Below, in pieces: positions 22,300 through 32,559 of a stretch of DNA of 64,000 nt. Numbering within the stretch: the first letter of the stretch is position 1; each line of letters begins with the position of its first letter. Source of the DNA: Sisyra terminalis (taxonomy: Eukaryota; Arthropoda; Insecta; Neuroptera; Sisyridae); NCBI GenBank assembly GCA_958496175.1, contig OY292274.1, positions 1 through 64,000 on the forward strand. The letters are read 5' to 3'. The notes beneath the pieces were generated by a model, which worked only from the letters and a program-made list of their open reading frames with translations, made no database searches and was not told the DNA's origin. The position numbers were made by a program, and so were the translations under genes.

Positions 22300-22690
22300 C
22301 TCCCCCCATGGAATGAAAGTAATAATGTGGATGTGGAATATACAAAGATAGTGCAAAACTATCACTCAAGTTTTTCTCCAATTTAAGTTTCTCGTAGACA
22401 ACCATAATTACGCTTAAAGTAAGCAGAGAGTTGACGACAAAAGGCTTTTGAGGTAATAAGTTTTCTGGTACATGATACTATGTAATAGAATGGAAATTTA
22501 AAACTATTTTTTTAGGTTGAACAAGAAAAAAAAGTTCATCTATAATATAAAAGAAACATTTTGGCGTACATCCACAAAGTAGGTACTTATGGCGCGTTTA
22601 TGAGAAATCAGTTGGAAAACGTACCTTTGGATTGTAAAAATCTTTCTATGACGCTGTGCAGGAGAAATGCATCCAGAGATTAGATAATCA
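22300..22690 (+). pseudogene. Third exon A/B copy (22 kb), heavily decayed
   Basis: It aligns with 17.1 and 26.4 kb through GAAAGTAATAATG(C/T)GGA, then TQVFLQFKFL (against SQVFPQFEFL), and through exon B words TTTTGG(C/T)GTACATCCACAAA (FWRTSTK against FWCTSTK). The ARRCLRL and YEDFVRLL middle part is missing. In-frame stops are present, and the acceptor TTTTTTTAG at 22515 leads straight into a phase-1 stop. It is the most decayed of the four copies. U2 copy: 47217-47607. Confidence 0.5.
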
Positions 22691-23023
22691 TTTATAATTC
22701 AAGTAAGTTGATATTATTCACTATGTTATATTGGTTCTGGTTAATATCAACGATTGCATAAGTATAGCTTACCTAGACAATATTCATTTTGTATTCGGAA
22801 TATTTATCTTTAAATACTCATACGTAATCACCCCGTATACCTCTCGTGGTGTATCGTTGTAAATTCATTCCAATTGGATTTACAACAGTTGTAAGACCAC
22901 CTACTGTGTTATCATCGTTTAGGTGATTTAGCATAACAATATCATACATTACTTCAAATAGGATTAATTAATATTTGTTAAGTAAGTGGTGAAATTAATT
23001 TAAGTTTTTTTTTTTTTTTTTAG

Positions 23024-23148
23024 ATGATTTTAATTTATTCAACGAAAACAAATCAATTGTCATCGAGATTATGAAGATCAACTATTCCCATATATATATT
23101 GCAAGCGCAGCTAATAATAGAAGAATGATATTGATGCATAAATATTGA
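23024..23148 (+). CDS. Candidate terminal exon with poly(A) signal
   Basis: A long T-run acceptor (AG at 23022-23023) opens a phase-1 frame: DFNLFNENKSIVIEIMKINY, SHIYIASAANNRRMILMHKY, TGA at 23146-23148. AATAAA at 23191-23196 follows by 43 bases. It is the first such exon downstream of the decayed 22-kb exon B copy and could be its last exon. The acceptor-to-poly(A) arrangement repeats at 10754 and 28192. No paralogue of this exon was seen within the unit, so the coding support is only the frame and context. U2 copy: 47941-48065, apparently identical. Confidence 0.42.
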
Positions 23149-23199
23149 TATAATATCCATAGATATATGCTACACTAAGTGTAAATGTAAAATAAAAGA

Positions 23200-25490
23200 T
23201 GTATATTTTCTCCCCATTTATATAGGGCTTGGAGTGGCGCCGATCGACGACGATTTCAACGGCAGAAATTTAAATTTCTTCTACTGGTTTGTACAAATTA
23301 ATTGTACCCGTCACTTGATTTATAATTAAACTATTGTGTCGTTATTGTGATGAAGTGTGAAAAGTTTGTAGGTATAGTTGATTTTAAAATTGATTTTGTA
23401 AATTTCATAAGTAACAAAGAAAATTATTGTAGACATCATTTTTTTTAATTGCTAAAATATTTAATTTTCATAAGCACACAAATTTAACAAATTGTTTATG
23501 TTATACTACATTCTGTGCACTTGCTGCATATAGATAAATATCTAAAAATACTTTAATATTTAAGCCACTGATAGAAATTTAAGTTTTCATCAAACTATTA
23601 AGGCAACATCATTGCATCTTTTTCTTAAAAGAATTCATTTTAATATTCAGGATAACGTCACAATGGTTTATTTAAATTTATTATCAAGTATCAAAACATT
23701 TTTAAGATTTTATTAAGCCTTTAAAAAATATCTCATAAACATTTCCTAGATTTACACTGCAAACGATATTGTTAACTTCTGCACTATATACATAATTCAA
23801 TAGAATTAAAATTCAACTTGAAAAAGGAAAAATCAATTAAATTTCCTTAGTTATTAAAGCAATTGCATCGGCTAATTCAACTGATTCTTGATTAGGAATT
23901 TGTTTGGGATTTTAATTAAAGGCTCAAATAAGTACTCTCTCGTAATTATTTTCAAAATAAGTTGTATGGATTGATAGAAGATAGTACCTACGACAAGTAG
24001 TTTTTAAATGAAGGTGAGATTACATTGGCTCTTCTTAATTGAATTCGGTGAAAAATGTTCTCTTAATTATTATTTTAAATAATTTTTATTTAATGTAAAA
24101 CTATTTGTTGGAAGCTTTTTAAATTCTTAACGCTGAATAACTAAAGTATTGCACTAACCGAATTGAATTAAAGAAACTTTCTTATTGCTTTTTTTTTTTT
24201 AAATAAATTATCGATAGGAATATGAGGTCAGTACCTACAGGTTGCTAATGGATTGTTCACATTAGATTTAATCCAATTCAATTACAATGTCGATTTTTCT
24301 GGTTTACATTGAAACCAAATAATCAGTAAATTATTGATATTAGTTATTATATGTAGATCGCTATTTAAGAGTTCAAATGGTCCCAATATAATAGGATTTA
24401 ATTTTTATAGTTTTAACATATTCCGTGGTTTCAAAGCGTTCAAAAATTTCATATTTTCAAATTCAAAGATATTGTAAAGTTCATTAACCAGAGGCCAGTT
24501 TCATACAATAATTGCCATACATTTTCGTTTGAACTATTTGAACACTGAAAGAAATTCTTGGTTCCATTGGGTTTTCAAGTAAATTTTTATTTATAACGAA
24601 CTAAAAATTGTCATTTCAGAATGCCTACAGTTGGGAAATCATTATTTTATTGACCAGTTTTTCTTTCATCTAAAAAGTTAGACAAAAGGTTATGTTGAAT
24701 GTGCCCAAAGAAAAGGTTTGCAATATGAAAATTTTTTCACCGCTGTCACATTACTTGTCAAAGGAAAATCGCTAGAATATGAATTAAATATTCCAATTTT
24801 TTTCCTTATGATTTTCACGATTAAATTCTAGAGCCGGTTTTATTTATTTTTCTAGTTTCGCCTTTTTCATTTGCAAACAATCAAATGACAATTCCCACAC
24901 CCTTTGCCATATTCAACGCTTTTTATTTTAACTTGGATTTATTAAAGAAAAAGCTTTTTCATTTTAGCTTCTTATGGACCTATAATGTTGTGGTTTGCAA
25001 TTTTCATTATTGTATCAGACTTTGATGGGGAAAAAAGGAAAATTGGATAGAAAAATAATATTTGTTTTAGATATGTTTAGGGTGTTCTGTGAGAATTCTG
25101 AGCTACCTACACTCTCCATAAACTCTCTTGCCCTTATTTAATTTTAAATTTCTTTATTGCTGTAATTCAATGTCATTCCAATATTAAAGGCGTTACATTT
25201 TTATGGTCCAAGTTTTGGGTTCAAAAATTTCATATTTTAAAATTCAAAGGTATTGTCATATTATTTCGCTAGGGGGCAGTTCAATACAACAATGGTCGTT
25301 CATGTTTTATTGAACATTCCGAATCGTTTAGAACCGTTTGAACAGTACAATAACTGCCTGATTGGCATTATTTTTTTGGTTAACTTGAATGCCTTGAATT
25401 TATCCCCACGATCTCCCCACTTAGGATATGCCCTTAATTGGTGAAAAATAAATTATGTTCAACTAAAAACAGGGAAAATGCAAAGCGTTA
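23200..25490. other. A+T-rich DNA with a diverged internal direct repeat
   Basis: Bases 24430-24546 and 25216-25345 are diverged direct copies sharing CAAAAATTTCATATTTT and the words before and after it. No gene was found. The + strand ORF 25253-25444 falls mostly in the second repeat and has no splice or poly(A) support. U2 equivalent: 48117-50407. Confidence 0.5.
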
Positions 25491-25767
25491 TTTTTACCTT
25501 TCGAAGTATTAAGGAGTCGAAAGGAATATGGGGACGGGTGGAAAATGTTGGAAATGTTAGTTTACGTGATACTATTCACTTCTCTCTTTAACTTGCATTT
25601 CATCGATCTTTTCTACTTACTTTATTATTATTATTCTCCTTTTATGTGTATACATACACATACAACAACTGCCGACCACCTGTTGTTTTGATCGACCAAG
25701 TTGCAATGAAATCAGCGATAAAGTAGCGGAAATTTGTGCATTATTAATTAAATTTCTCAATTTATAG

Positions 25768-25814
25768 CAAAACTATTATTTGGTGCATCGATTGGAATAT
25801 GGAAATGGAAAACT
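25768..25814 (+). CDS. Candidate 47-base microexon
   Basis: TTTATAG (AG at 25766-25767) and the strong donor GTAAGTAAAT (from 25815) bound 47 bases. One frame is open throughout: KTIIWCIDWNMEMEN. The paralogous place in U1 (about 16510-16537) has lost both the AG and the consensus donor, consistent with loss of a real exon there. The pyrimidine tract is weak. U2 copy: 50685-50731. Confidence 0.3.
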
Positions 25815-26399
25815 GTAAGTAAATTTTTCAAATTGTCGAAAGATAAAAATTGCACAGTACCTACAATGAGGTTAGTTTTTCATGCACAAGAAAAAAGTAA
25901 TTTTCTCTTAATTGTTGCCCTAAAATTATGTTAATTGTCTTATTTAATCGCTTGCATTATTATATATTTCCGAAATTGATATTTAAATTTTCCAAAATAG
26001 GAATCAATGGAATACAAACAAATGCTACTTGTTGCTTTTGCATGTTGTATAGTTATTAGGAACTTAATATATATTATTAGGTATTCTAACAATGTCTTGT
26101 GTTCTATTGGCAATCTATCTCAGGGTTTATTAAGTATTGCCCCTTATGTTTGACGTCATTTGAAAAGTTATTTCAATTAATTCCCTCGGGATTTGTTGGA
26201 ACCATTTGGTAGTACCTAGGTAGTACCATACTTGAATCAGGAATATTGACTCTTTGTTCAGTTACCAGGTCCATATTACTGCACGGATCAGATGATGAAG
26301 ATTTGACAAGAATTAGTACCAACGAAGCTCTACTTGGTTCTGGCTTCTACAAACTACTATCCTCAAGTACTAATCGAACACATGGGTTGAAAGTAATAA

Positions 26400-26676
26400 T
26401 GCGGAAATGAGATGTGATATGTGTGAGGATAGAGAACAATAATCCCAAGTTTTTCCCCAATTCGAGTTCCTCTTCGGCTCTTACTTTTGCACGTTGCAGT
26501 CTTCGCCTTTTTTTTTTTTTGGAGTCATAAGATGAAATTAATAGTCCGACAATAAGATGTAATAAAATTTACGAAGATTTTGTGAAATTACTTCAAGTTT
26601 TACTCAACTTCAAATCCTTTGTAGACAATTGCGTAAAAGTTAAATGAGAGTTAAATAAAGACAATAAACTTTTGTG
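26400..26676 (+). pseudogene. Exon A copy (26 kb)
   Basis: It keeps SQVFPQFEFL, ALTFARCSLRLF, then KIYEDFVKLLQVLLNFKSFV and DNCVKVK, in line with the 14.9- and 17-kb copies, but with a TAA after EQ, a long T-run and a TGA after KVK. The donor GTG|GTAAGTATG (GT at 26677) matches the 17-kb copy. The conserved YED(F/L)V block shows substitutions that mostly keep residue type (K/R, I/V, F/L). U2 copy: 51317-51593. Confidence 0.5.
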
Positions 26677-26746
26677 GTAAGTATGTAAATCTTTGGATCA
26701 AAGTAGGTACCTAATACCCAGATTAAATTAAAAACTTTTATTTTAG

Positions 26747-26787
26747 ATGGAAGTGAAAGAGAGACCCTCTTTACATATAAAAGTTAA
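26747..26787 (+). CDS. Exon B copy (26 kb), small terminal exon
   Basis: After a 70-bp intron (acceptor TTTTATTTTAG, AG at 26745-26746) the phase-1 frame reads GSERETLFTYKS then TAA, matching GNERQKLFTYKC and its TAA at 17558-17598. A competing ATG-started frame in phase 0 also resembles the 17-kb copy (SLHIKVKFWCTSTKN). U2 copy: 51664-51704. Confidence 0.35.
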
Positions 26788-27185
26788 GTTTTGGTGTACA
26801 TCCACAAAAAATGGCTTTAATGAATCCACGCTTTTTGAACGAATCCAGGAATGACTTTCGGATACAGAAATCCTATAATGTGGTGTAATTGTCCATGGGA
26901 TTCGCAGCATTATTCTCCTCCAAACCCACAATTTCGGGGGTCAATAGGACTTGGAGTTTACCTGAAAACAACCAAATCTGGAATGAATGCAGTGTGGTGA
27001 TTGTGGAATATTCATGTAATAGTTTTATAATCAAAATACAACAAGTAGGTAGAGCTTTACTATTTACCTACCATTTTAAAAGTTTACATGTCTCCTACAA
27101 TAATTTTACAATAACATTAAAACAGTCTTCTTGAGTGAAATAATTGTACTCAAATTCAAATAATAATATGATTTTATTTTTACAG

Positions 27186-27265
27186 ATTTTGAGTCTCAAA
27201 ATGGATGCAGAGAAAAGCAGTTGTTACCTAAATTAAATTCGCTTTGTAACAAATATATTTGGTGA
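27186..27265 (+). CDS. Candidate small exon with two Cys
   Basis: TTTTATTTTTACAG (AG at 27184-27185) opens a phase-1 frame: FESQNGCREKQLLPKLNSLC then NKYIW and TGA at 27263-27265. A possible donor overlaps the stop (TTTG|GTGAAT, GT at 27262), so it could be internal, ending one codon earlier. It lies between exon B (26747) and the blocks at 27937 and 28192, all on +. U2 copy: 52103-52182. No family was recognised. Confidence 0.38.
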
Positions 27266-27936
27266 ATGGTAATCCGTTAGAGTTTTATTACTTTTATCAT
27301 TCAATCAATAGTTTTTTAAAATTTCAGAAAAGGAGTGTCCGTTTTTCTTTCTAAATAAGAAGAGATATGCAATTGCAGACGCACAAGTTCAAAGCTTAGA
27401 CTTTCCATCATGCCTCCGTGTATTTGTGGACTTATCACTAATAACATACGGAAGGAAATTATTACTGTTATAATATCCAAATTGGAGAGATGCCGTAAAA
27501 AAAAAAAAGAAAAATCGTATATATCTTTAGACTGATTCAAACTTCAAAATTTTTCGTAAGACGTCATTTTTTTTTCTAATGGGGCAACCTGTGTAATAAT
27601 TTATAAACCTTGAGTATAAGAATCAGGAAAAGAAATTAATTTATTGCAGCAGTTAGTTAGCACAGCATTTTGCCTCCTTTTGAAGATCTTCTCAAGACTA
27701 CTTTGAAAAATTTCTGTGTGTCAAAAAATCAATCTATCTTTGAATTTCTTTGTTAATGGCTTAAGTTTTCTTCAAATATGTTTCGTTGCCATAAAGTTTA
27801 TCTTTAATGTCAAAATAATTTGTTGTTATCAATCACAATTATATCCATAATTGTCCCCTGACACTCTATTTGCTAACGTAGAATGGAGGAATTATTGAGT
27901 ATTCGGACATTCCTAATCCCACGTCACTATATCTAG
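27266..27936. other. Non-coding stretch with clustered U1/U2 differences
   Basis: A possible acceptor (AAAATTTCAG, AG at 27326-27327) lacks a convincing frame after it. Between about 27480 and 27600 U1 and U2 differ at roughly six sites, including a mixed A/G run that is a pure A run in U2. The rest of the interval is identical by eye. Confidence 0.45.
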
Positions 27937-28064
27937 CACAGGAACAGAAGGAAAAACAGCACAGGGGCCAGAGGGGAAAAGGAAACGTAGGCAATCATCG
28001 ACCTGCTGGAACAGCTCGTGGACAAGAGTTCGCGTCCGCAGCACGGCAAATACCTAATCGCTGA
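27937..28064 (+). CDS. G+C-richer coding-like block shared in inverted form with 32.3 kb
   Basis: After TATATCTAG (AG at 27935-27936) the phase-1 frame reads QEQKEKQHRGQRGKGNVGNH, RPAGTARGQEFASAARQIPN, R, TGA at 28062-28064. The minus strand at about 32330-32260 has the same piece: GKARGQEFAS, then QQANECIR and TGA, so the stop is preceded by Arg in both. The other two frames are also fairly open here (one contains IIDLLEQLVDKSSRPQHGKY, matched by LLEKLVDKNSRPQNSK at 32.3 kb), so the frame is uncertain. Local G+C is clearly above background. U2 copy: 52855-52982. Confidence 0.4.
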
Positions 28065-28191
28065 AAAAGGACCGTCCAGCAGATTCTGATCTCCAATTTA
28101 TCTCCATCAATATATCTATCTATTGGAAACCATGTTAAAGATTACGAAGAAGAGAATGTTCTTTTCTTATTCATGTAATTTTATTTTTCAG

Positions 28192-28238
28192 GTGATTTAT
28201 TGGATTTGAAGCGCCCCTTTCCGCAAAAGTGGAAGTAA
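28192..28238 (+). CDS. Candidate terminal exon with poly(A) signal
   Basis: TTTTATTTTTCAG (AG at 28190-28191) opens a phase-1 frame: DLLDLKRPFPQKWK then TAA at 28236-28238. AATAAA lies at 28343-28348 and again at 28352. It would be the last exon of the + strand series 25768, 26400, 26747, 27186, 27937, although no single splice path keeps one open frame through all of them. U2 copy: 53110-53156. Confidence 0.38.
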
Positions 28239-28699
28239 ATAATAGTTAAGCGAACGTTGCAGAATCATCATAAGCAAAGTCATCAAGAATTTATTCTCCG
28301 AATAGCTATATATAATAAGCAAGGTGTCTGGCTCAAGAATCAAATAAAGGCAATAAAGAAATAAGGAGGAGCAAAGCAAGAAATATTTATATCTACTAGA
28401 TATTTATATTGAATGAAGAAGCAAGCAACACTTATAGTGCCAAAACCAACAAGAACAACAACAACCACCGGAAAAATGACTACCAATAAGCCCATCTAAT
28501 GAACTTTATTGAGAACGGGAGATCTACCGATATCTACTACTGGATCCATACAACTTGTTGAATTATTTAAATAAATTATTCATATTTTGTTATATTTGTC
28601 TATTTATTTGTTTAGTTCAAAGTTACAAACAACAATTTTTAAAACTGCCCATGTTGATATACATACGAGCAAACACCCGCAGATAAAAATCAATACTTG

Positions 28700-31620
28700 C
28701 CAATGTAAATTAAGTAAATGTATGATTTTTAGATAATATCCGATGCATTAAAACCGAAAATGAACTTAGAATTTCAATTAAACGTTCACTTTTCGAGAAA
28801 TTAGCGTTTTGTTTGTATGCTAAAATAAGAGGTTAAGGAACTCCATTTCACTCGGAGCATTACTTTACGATTGTAATATCGATTTAAATCGATAAAGTGA
28901 AGCTTATCGATGCAAGTTAACACAATTTAAGCATGAATCGATCGTTTTAAATGGTATTTTCATTAATTTAATGTCCACTAATTACAATTATCCAAGATCC
29001 AAACCGGTTCTACATAGTGGCAAAGTGGGCGTGGCTTTCAAAATAGTTCAGCGTTTTGTTGTCAGGTTTGAAGGGGTATGTCATTATCTTCATTTAGGAT
29101 CAAAAATATCTTTATTTCTTCCCTTCTATCGTTATAAACCGATCGATTATTAGTAAATGATACAAAATATAACATTTTTTCCACTCGAACATCATTTAAA
29201 ATTGTATTTTCAACCAATTTGATTTGCATGTTTAGCGGATGTCAAAGTTGTTTATGTTTCGCTCTATAGGCAACCCGGTGAGCATCAAAAAAACAAAATT
29301 CGACGATTTGCCCTTTTTGAACATGCCAATATTCAGTACTCTAACTCAAATTTCAGACATTTAAGGATGATTTTCTTTATGTCATGTAATGATTGGGATA
29401 CCAAATGAAAGCTAATTGATTACTCTATTGATTTATCAAAAAAAACAACCAATATGTCTAAACGATGACATTGAAATTTGCTTTTCCGTCAGCAACTACA
29501 TCCCTTTCTAACATTTAAGGGTGGTTTGCCCCCCTTAATATATTGAATTCGATTATGATTGGGATATCTATTGAAAGATAATGAATTACTCTATCGATTG
29601 ACATCAAAAAATTACCAATATCTCCAAGCAATTACTTAGAAAACTGATTTTCCTAAATCGACTTTCAACCTTTATAAAATGTTACTTAAATCATGTGATT
29701 TCGCGTCAAAAGTAATTAAAAACATTACACTTTTATAAAATCGATGGTTTACAGCTAAATTTGACACTTAAATGTTGATTAAAGGTCTACTTTTCGAGAA
29801 ATTAGCATTTAAATGGGCCTAAAGAGTCGATAAGGAAAAATCCATTTTCAAAGTAATTGTTTGGAGATATTGGTAATTTTTTGATATTATTCGATAAAGT
29901 AACTCATTAGCTTTCCATTGATATGCCAGTCATAATCGAATTCAATGAAAAAAGAGGGGCAAAGCACCTTTTAATGTCTGAAAGGGTAGTAGTCGCCTAG
30001 GGAAAATCAATTTTTAAAGTAATTGTATGGATATATTGGTTGTTTTTTTTGATAAATCAATAGAGTAATCAATTAGCTTTCATTTGATATCCCAATCATT
30101 ACATGGCATACAGAAAATCATCCTGAAATGTCCGAAATTTGAGTTAGAGTACTGAATATTGGCATGTTCAAAAAGGGCAAATCGTCGAATTTTGTTTTTT
30201 TGATGCTCACCGGGTTGCCTATAGAGCGAAACATAAACAACTTTGACATCCGCTAAACATGCAAATCAAATGCGTTGAAAATACAATTTTAAATGATGTT
30301 CGAGTGGAAGAAATGTTATATTTTGTATAATTTACTAATAATCGATCGATTGATAGCGATAGGAGAGAAGAAATAAAGATATTTTTGGCTCTAAATGAAG
30401 ATAATGACAGACCTCTTTAGACGCTTATTTCTCAAAAAGTAGACCTTTAATCAACATTTAAGTGTCAAATTTAGCTGTAAGCCATCAATTTTATATAAGA
30501 ATAATGTTTTTAATTACTTTTTACGCGAAATCACATGATTTAAGTTACATTTTATAAAGGCCAAGGGTCGATATGGGAAAGTCAGTTTTCTAAGTAATTG
30601 CTTGGAGATATTGGTAATTTTTTTGATGTCAATCGATAGAGTAATTCATTATCTTTCAATAGATATCCCAATCATAATCGGGTTCAATATATTAAGGGGG
30701 GCAAACCACCCTTAAATGTCAGAAAGGGAAGTAGTCGCTGACGGAAAATCAAATTTCAATGTCATCGTTTAGACATATTGGCTGTTTTTTTATATAAATC
30801 AATAGAGTAATTAATTAGCTTTCATTTGATATCCCAATCATTACATGGCATAAAGAAAATCATCCTTAAATGTCTGAAATGTTTGACCTTAAATGACGAT
30901 AATGACAGACCCCCTTCTTCAAACCTGACGACAAAACGCTGAACTATTTTGAAAGCCACGCCCACTTTGGTTTGTATCTAGCACTTATCCAAGACATAAA
31001 CCAGTTCTACATACAAGTGGGCGTGGCTTCCAAAATAGTTCAGCGTTTTGTTGTCAGGCAGCGGTAATATCGGTTCGCAAAAGTTCTCAAAATTCAAACA
31101 ATGAAAGCCGTATGTAGGCTTATGAAAGTGGCCTAAAAACGCTAATTACTCGACAAGTTGACGTTTAATCAAAATTCTAGTTACATATTTGGTTTGAATG
31201 CATCGAATATTATCTAAAAATCATATTTTCACCTAATTTTATTGCCCAAAATTATTGGAAAGTTGTGAATTTTTCGACGGGTCTAGACTCGTCGTTGAAA
31301 AAATGCAATTTTCAAAATCTGTAATCATTACTTTAGCGCCCCCACTTTGGTACCGTTGAATAGAGTAATTCAAGCCCTTTCATTTGAGCTATCATATGTT
31401 GCTGTGGGATTTATAATAAGGGAGATATATGCCCTCAAAGTTGCCAAAATGAAGCAAAAATGCCCTCAAATGGGCTCTTTTCTGATTTCGCGTCAGAAAT
31501 GCCATTTCCGAGTCGTTCCGATTGGGCCCCTTCGGCAATGTTCGCGAAGCGAGCCTGTGACGTCACAAACAAATCCGCCATTTTGATTCGAAAGAATTTT
31601 CCGAATGGGGAGAAATAAAA
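28700..31620. mobile_element. Nested inverted-repeat element, probably non-autonomous transposon
   Basis: A core of about 650 bp (29019-29660) occurs once forward and twice inverted (about 29860-30410 and 30580-30975), the two inverted copies being in tandem. The end motif GTGGGCGTGGCTT plus ATAGTTCAGCG occurs forward at 29025, inverted near 30918-30968 and forward again near 31018. Outer arms 28725-28810 and 31130-31220 are also inverted partners. A perfect 18-bp palindrome, TATCGATTTAAATCGATA, lies at 28877-28894. Copy 0 passes from the equivalent of 28983 to 31715 without it. There is no transposase ORF, so mobility would need a partner. U2 copy: 53618-56538. Confidence 0.75.
31347..31586 (+). 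other. G+C-richer ORF fragment at the element's right edge
   Basis: An 80-codon open frame with a G+C content above its surroundings and a 10-bp palindrome, GTGACGTCAC, at 31557-31566. It reads FIIREIYALKVAKMKQKCPQ and later RQKCHFRVVPIG. U2 keeps the frame with small changes (56265-56504). With the repeat element adjoining it, a transposon-derived origin is more likely than a host gene. Confidence 0.3.
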
Positions 31621-31676
31621 TCGAATATGATGATAATTTATTTATTAATTGATTAATACATAATAATTATAAGAAT

Positions 31677-31794
31677 TTAGCGCTTTCCGTCCATCCAGCG
31701 ATTCCTGTTGTCAGAAATGAAATCGTTCCAGAAATTCCCATTTAAATAAAAAAGGGTCTTTTTGCTTAGCTCCACTGCCTTATCCTGGCAGCAC
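31677..31794 (-). CDS. Candidate terminal exon, 38 codons plus stop
   Basis: Minus strand: GGTTCTTCCAG (AG at 31796-31795), then one base and the frame CCQDKAVELSKKTLFYLNGN, FWNDFISDNRNRWMDGKR, TAA at 31679-31677. AATAAA words follow within about 45 bases. The copy 0 version (about 9110-9215) keeps CFQDKAVE and NGNFWKDFI but has an insertion with stops, so the unit copy is the open one, which is the reverse of the exon at 9570. The neighbouring exon candidate upstream on this strand is 31959-32085. No family was recognised. U2 copy: 56595-56712. Confidence 0.45.
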
Positions 31795-31958
31795 CTGGAA
31801 GAACCAAATTAGTGTTAGTAAAACCGAAACGCTATACCTAAATTAAATAATTACCTAGATTGAAACGAAATGTACCTACCTAGATATCTAATTAACTGTT
31901 TTCTCTGAATATTTATTTTTCCTCTCCTGGTTTCGTGGTTATCGCCGTAAATCACCGA

Positions 31959-32085
31959 TCAAAGTATCTTCTTATCGTTCCCTTTTTGCGAGGCAGATAC
32001 TGCTTGATGAAAAAGCCTTGAGATCTTTGCTGCTAATGAGTTTGCAATGTTGAGTTGATCCAGGACCAATAAATAGTTTTCCCAG
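31959..32085 (-). CDS. CWENYLLV exon, U1 version
   Basis: Same structure as 9367-9493: C then WENYLLVLDQLNIANSLAAK, ISRLFHQAVSASQKGNDKKI, L, TGA at 31961-31959. It differs from copy 0 at three residues (F to L, D to H, G to A), all from isolated base changes. The intron to the upstream block is about 68 bp (donor GTGAGTAC). U2 copy: 56877-57003. Confidence 0.42.
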
Positions 32086-32153
32086 CTTACCTACAAATAC
32101 AAATGGTATGAGTAAAGCGAAAGCCTTAATGCCTATTACGAATAAGTACTCAC

Positions 32154-32350
32154 CAATTTCTTCTTCTTAACATTGTTGCCGATGTATCAGGATTAATATG
32201 GTTGCCACTCGTCGGGGTAGATTTTCCAAAGGATTCCCCAGGACCTGCTGATCAGTCCTTCAGCGTATACACTCATTTGCTTGCTGTTCTGTGGACGCGA
32301 ATTCTTGTCCACGAGCTTTTCCAACAGTTCAGTTCAACGGTGATTCCTTT
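32154..32350 (-). pseudogene. Broken upstream exon(s) of the CWENYLLV gene
   Basis: The frame AGPGESFG...PTSGNHINPDTSATMLRRRN matches copy 0 (9570-9688), but the Cys codon has become TGA. Upstream, from about 32330 to 32260, comes the piece shared in inverted orientation with 27937-28064 (GKARGQEFAS or LLEKLVDKNSRPQNSK, depending on frame). The junction between the two pieces is not shared with copy 0, where an ATG and unrelated sequence follow. U2 copy: 57072-57268. Confidence 0.45.
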
Positions 32351-32360
32351 TCCCTTCAAG

Positions 32361-32555
32361 TCATCCCAGTACCATTAGGTTGTTTTCCATAGTATTGTTG
32401 ACGCAGAAATAAATAGAAATGTGCGAAAACCAGTTAATTGATCCAGTCATTAGCAAATAGATCTCTGGGCTGGCTTGCTTTGCTTTAAGGAGAAAACATT
32501 TGGTGTTATTAACAATTCGTGTTACTCCTAACAAGTTGGTCCAAATTTTATTCAA
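32361..32555 (-). CDS. Weak ORF upstream of the CWENYLLV gene copy
   Basis: A 64-codon minus-strand frame with varied composition (TNLLGVTRIVNNTKCFLLKA, then KQASPEIYLLMTGSINWFSH). It lies directly upstream of the broken exon and is identical in U2 (57279-57473). It lacks a clear splice signal or diverged paralogue, so coding is only possible. Confidence 0.2.
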   Translation of the reverse strand: MNKIWTNLLGVTRIVNNTKCFLLKAKQASPEIYLLMTGSINWFSHISIYFCVNNTMENNLMVLG

Positions 32556-32559
32556 TACT

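Larger units (their letters stand above)
25500..26880 (+). repeat. Diverged direct duplicate of 15985-17700
   Basis: Colinear similarity over about 1.4 kb, including CGACCAAGTTGCAATGAA, TGTGCATTATTAATTAAATT, GCACGGATCAGATGATGAAG and the exon A/B blocks. Divergence is much greater than U1 against U2, so this duplication is older than the 25-kb amplification. It provides the outgroup showing that the U2 gap at 41828/41829 is a deletion. Confidence 0.85.

Noticed and set aside
28197..28379. Minus-strand ORF opposite the terminal exon at 28192
   Set aside because: Antisense shadow of the + strand exon and its 3' UTR.
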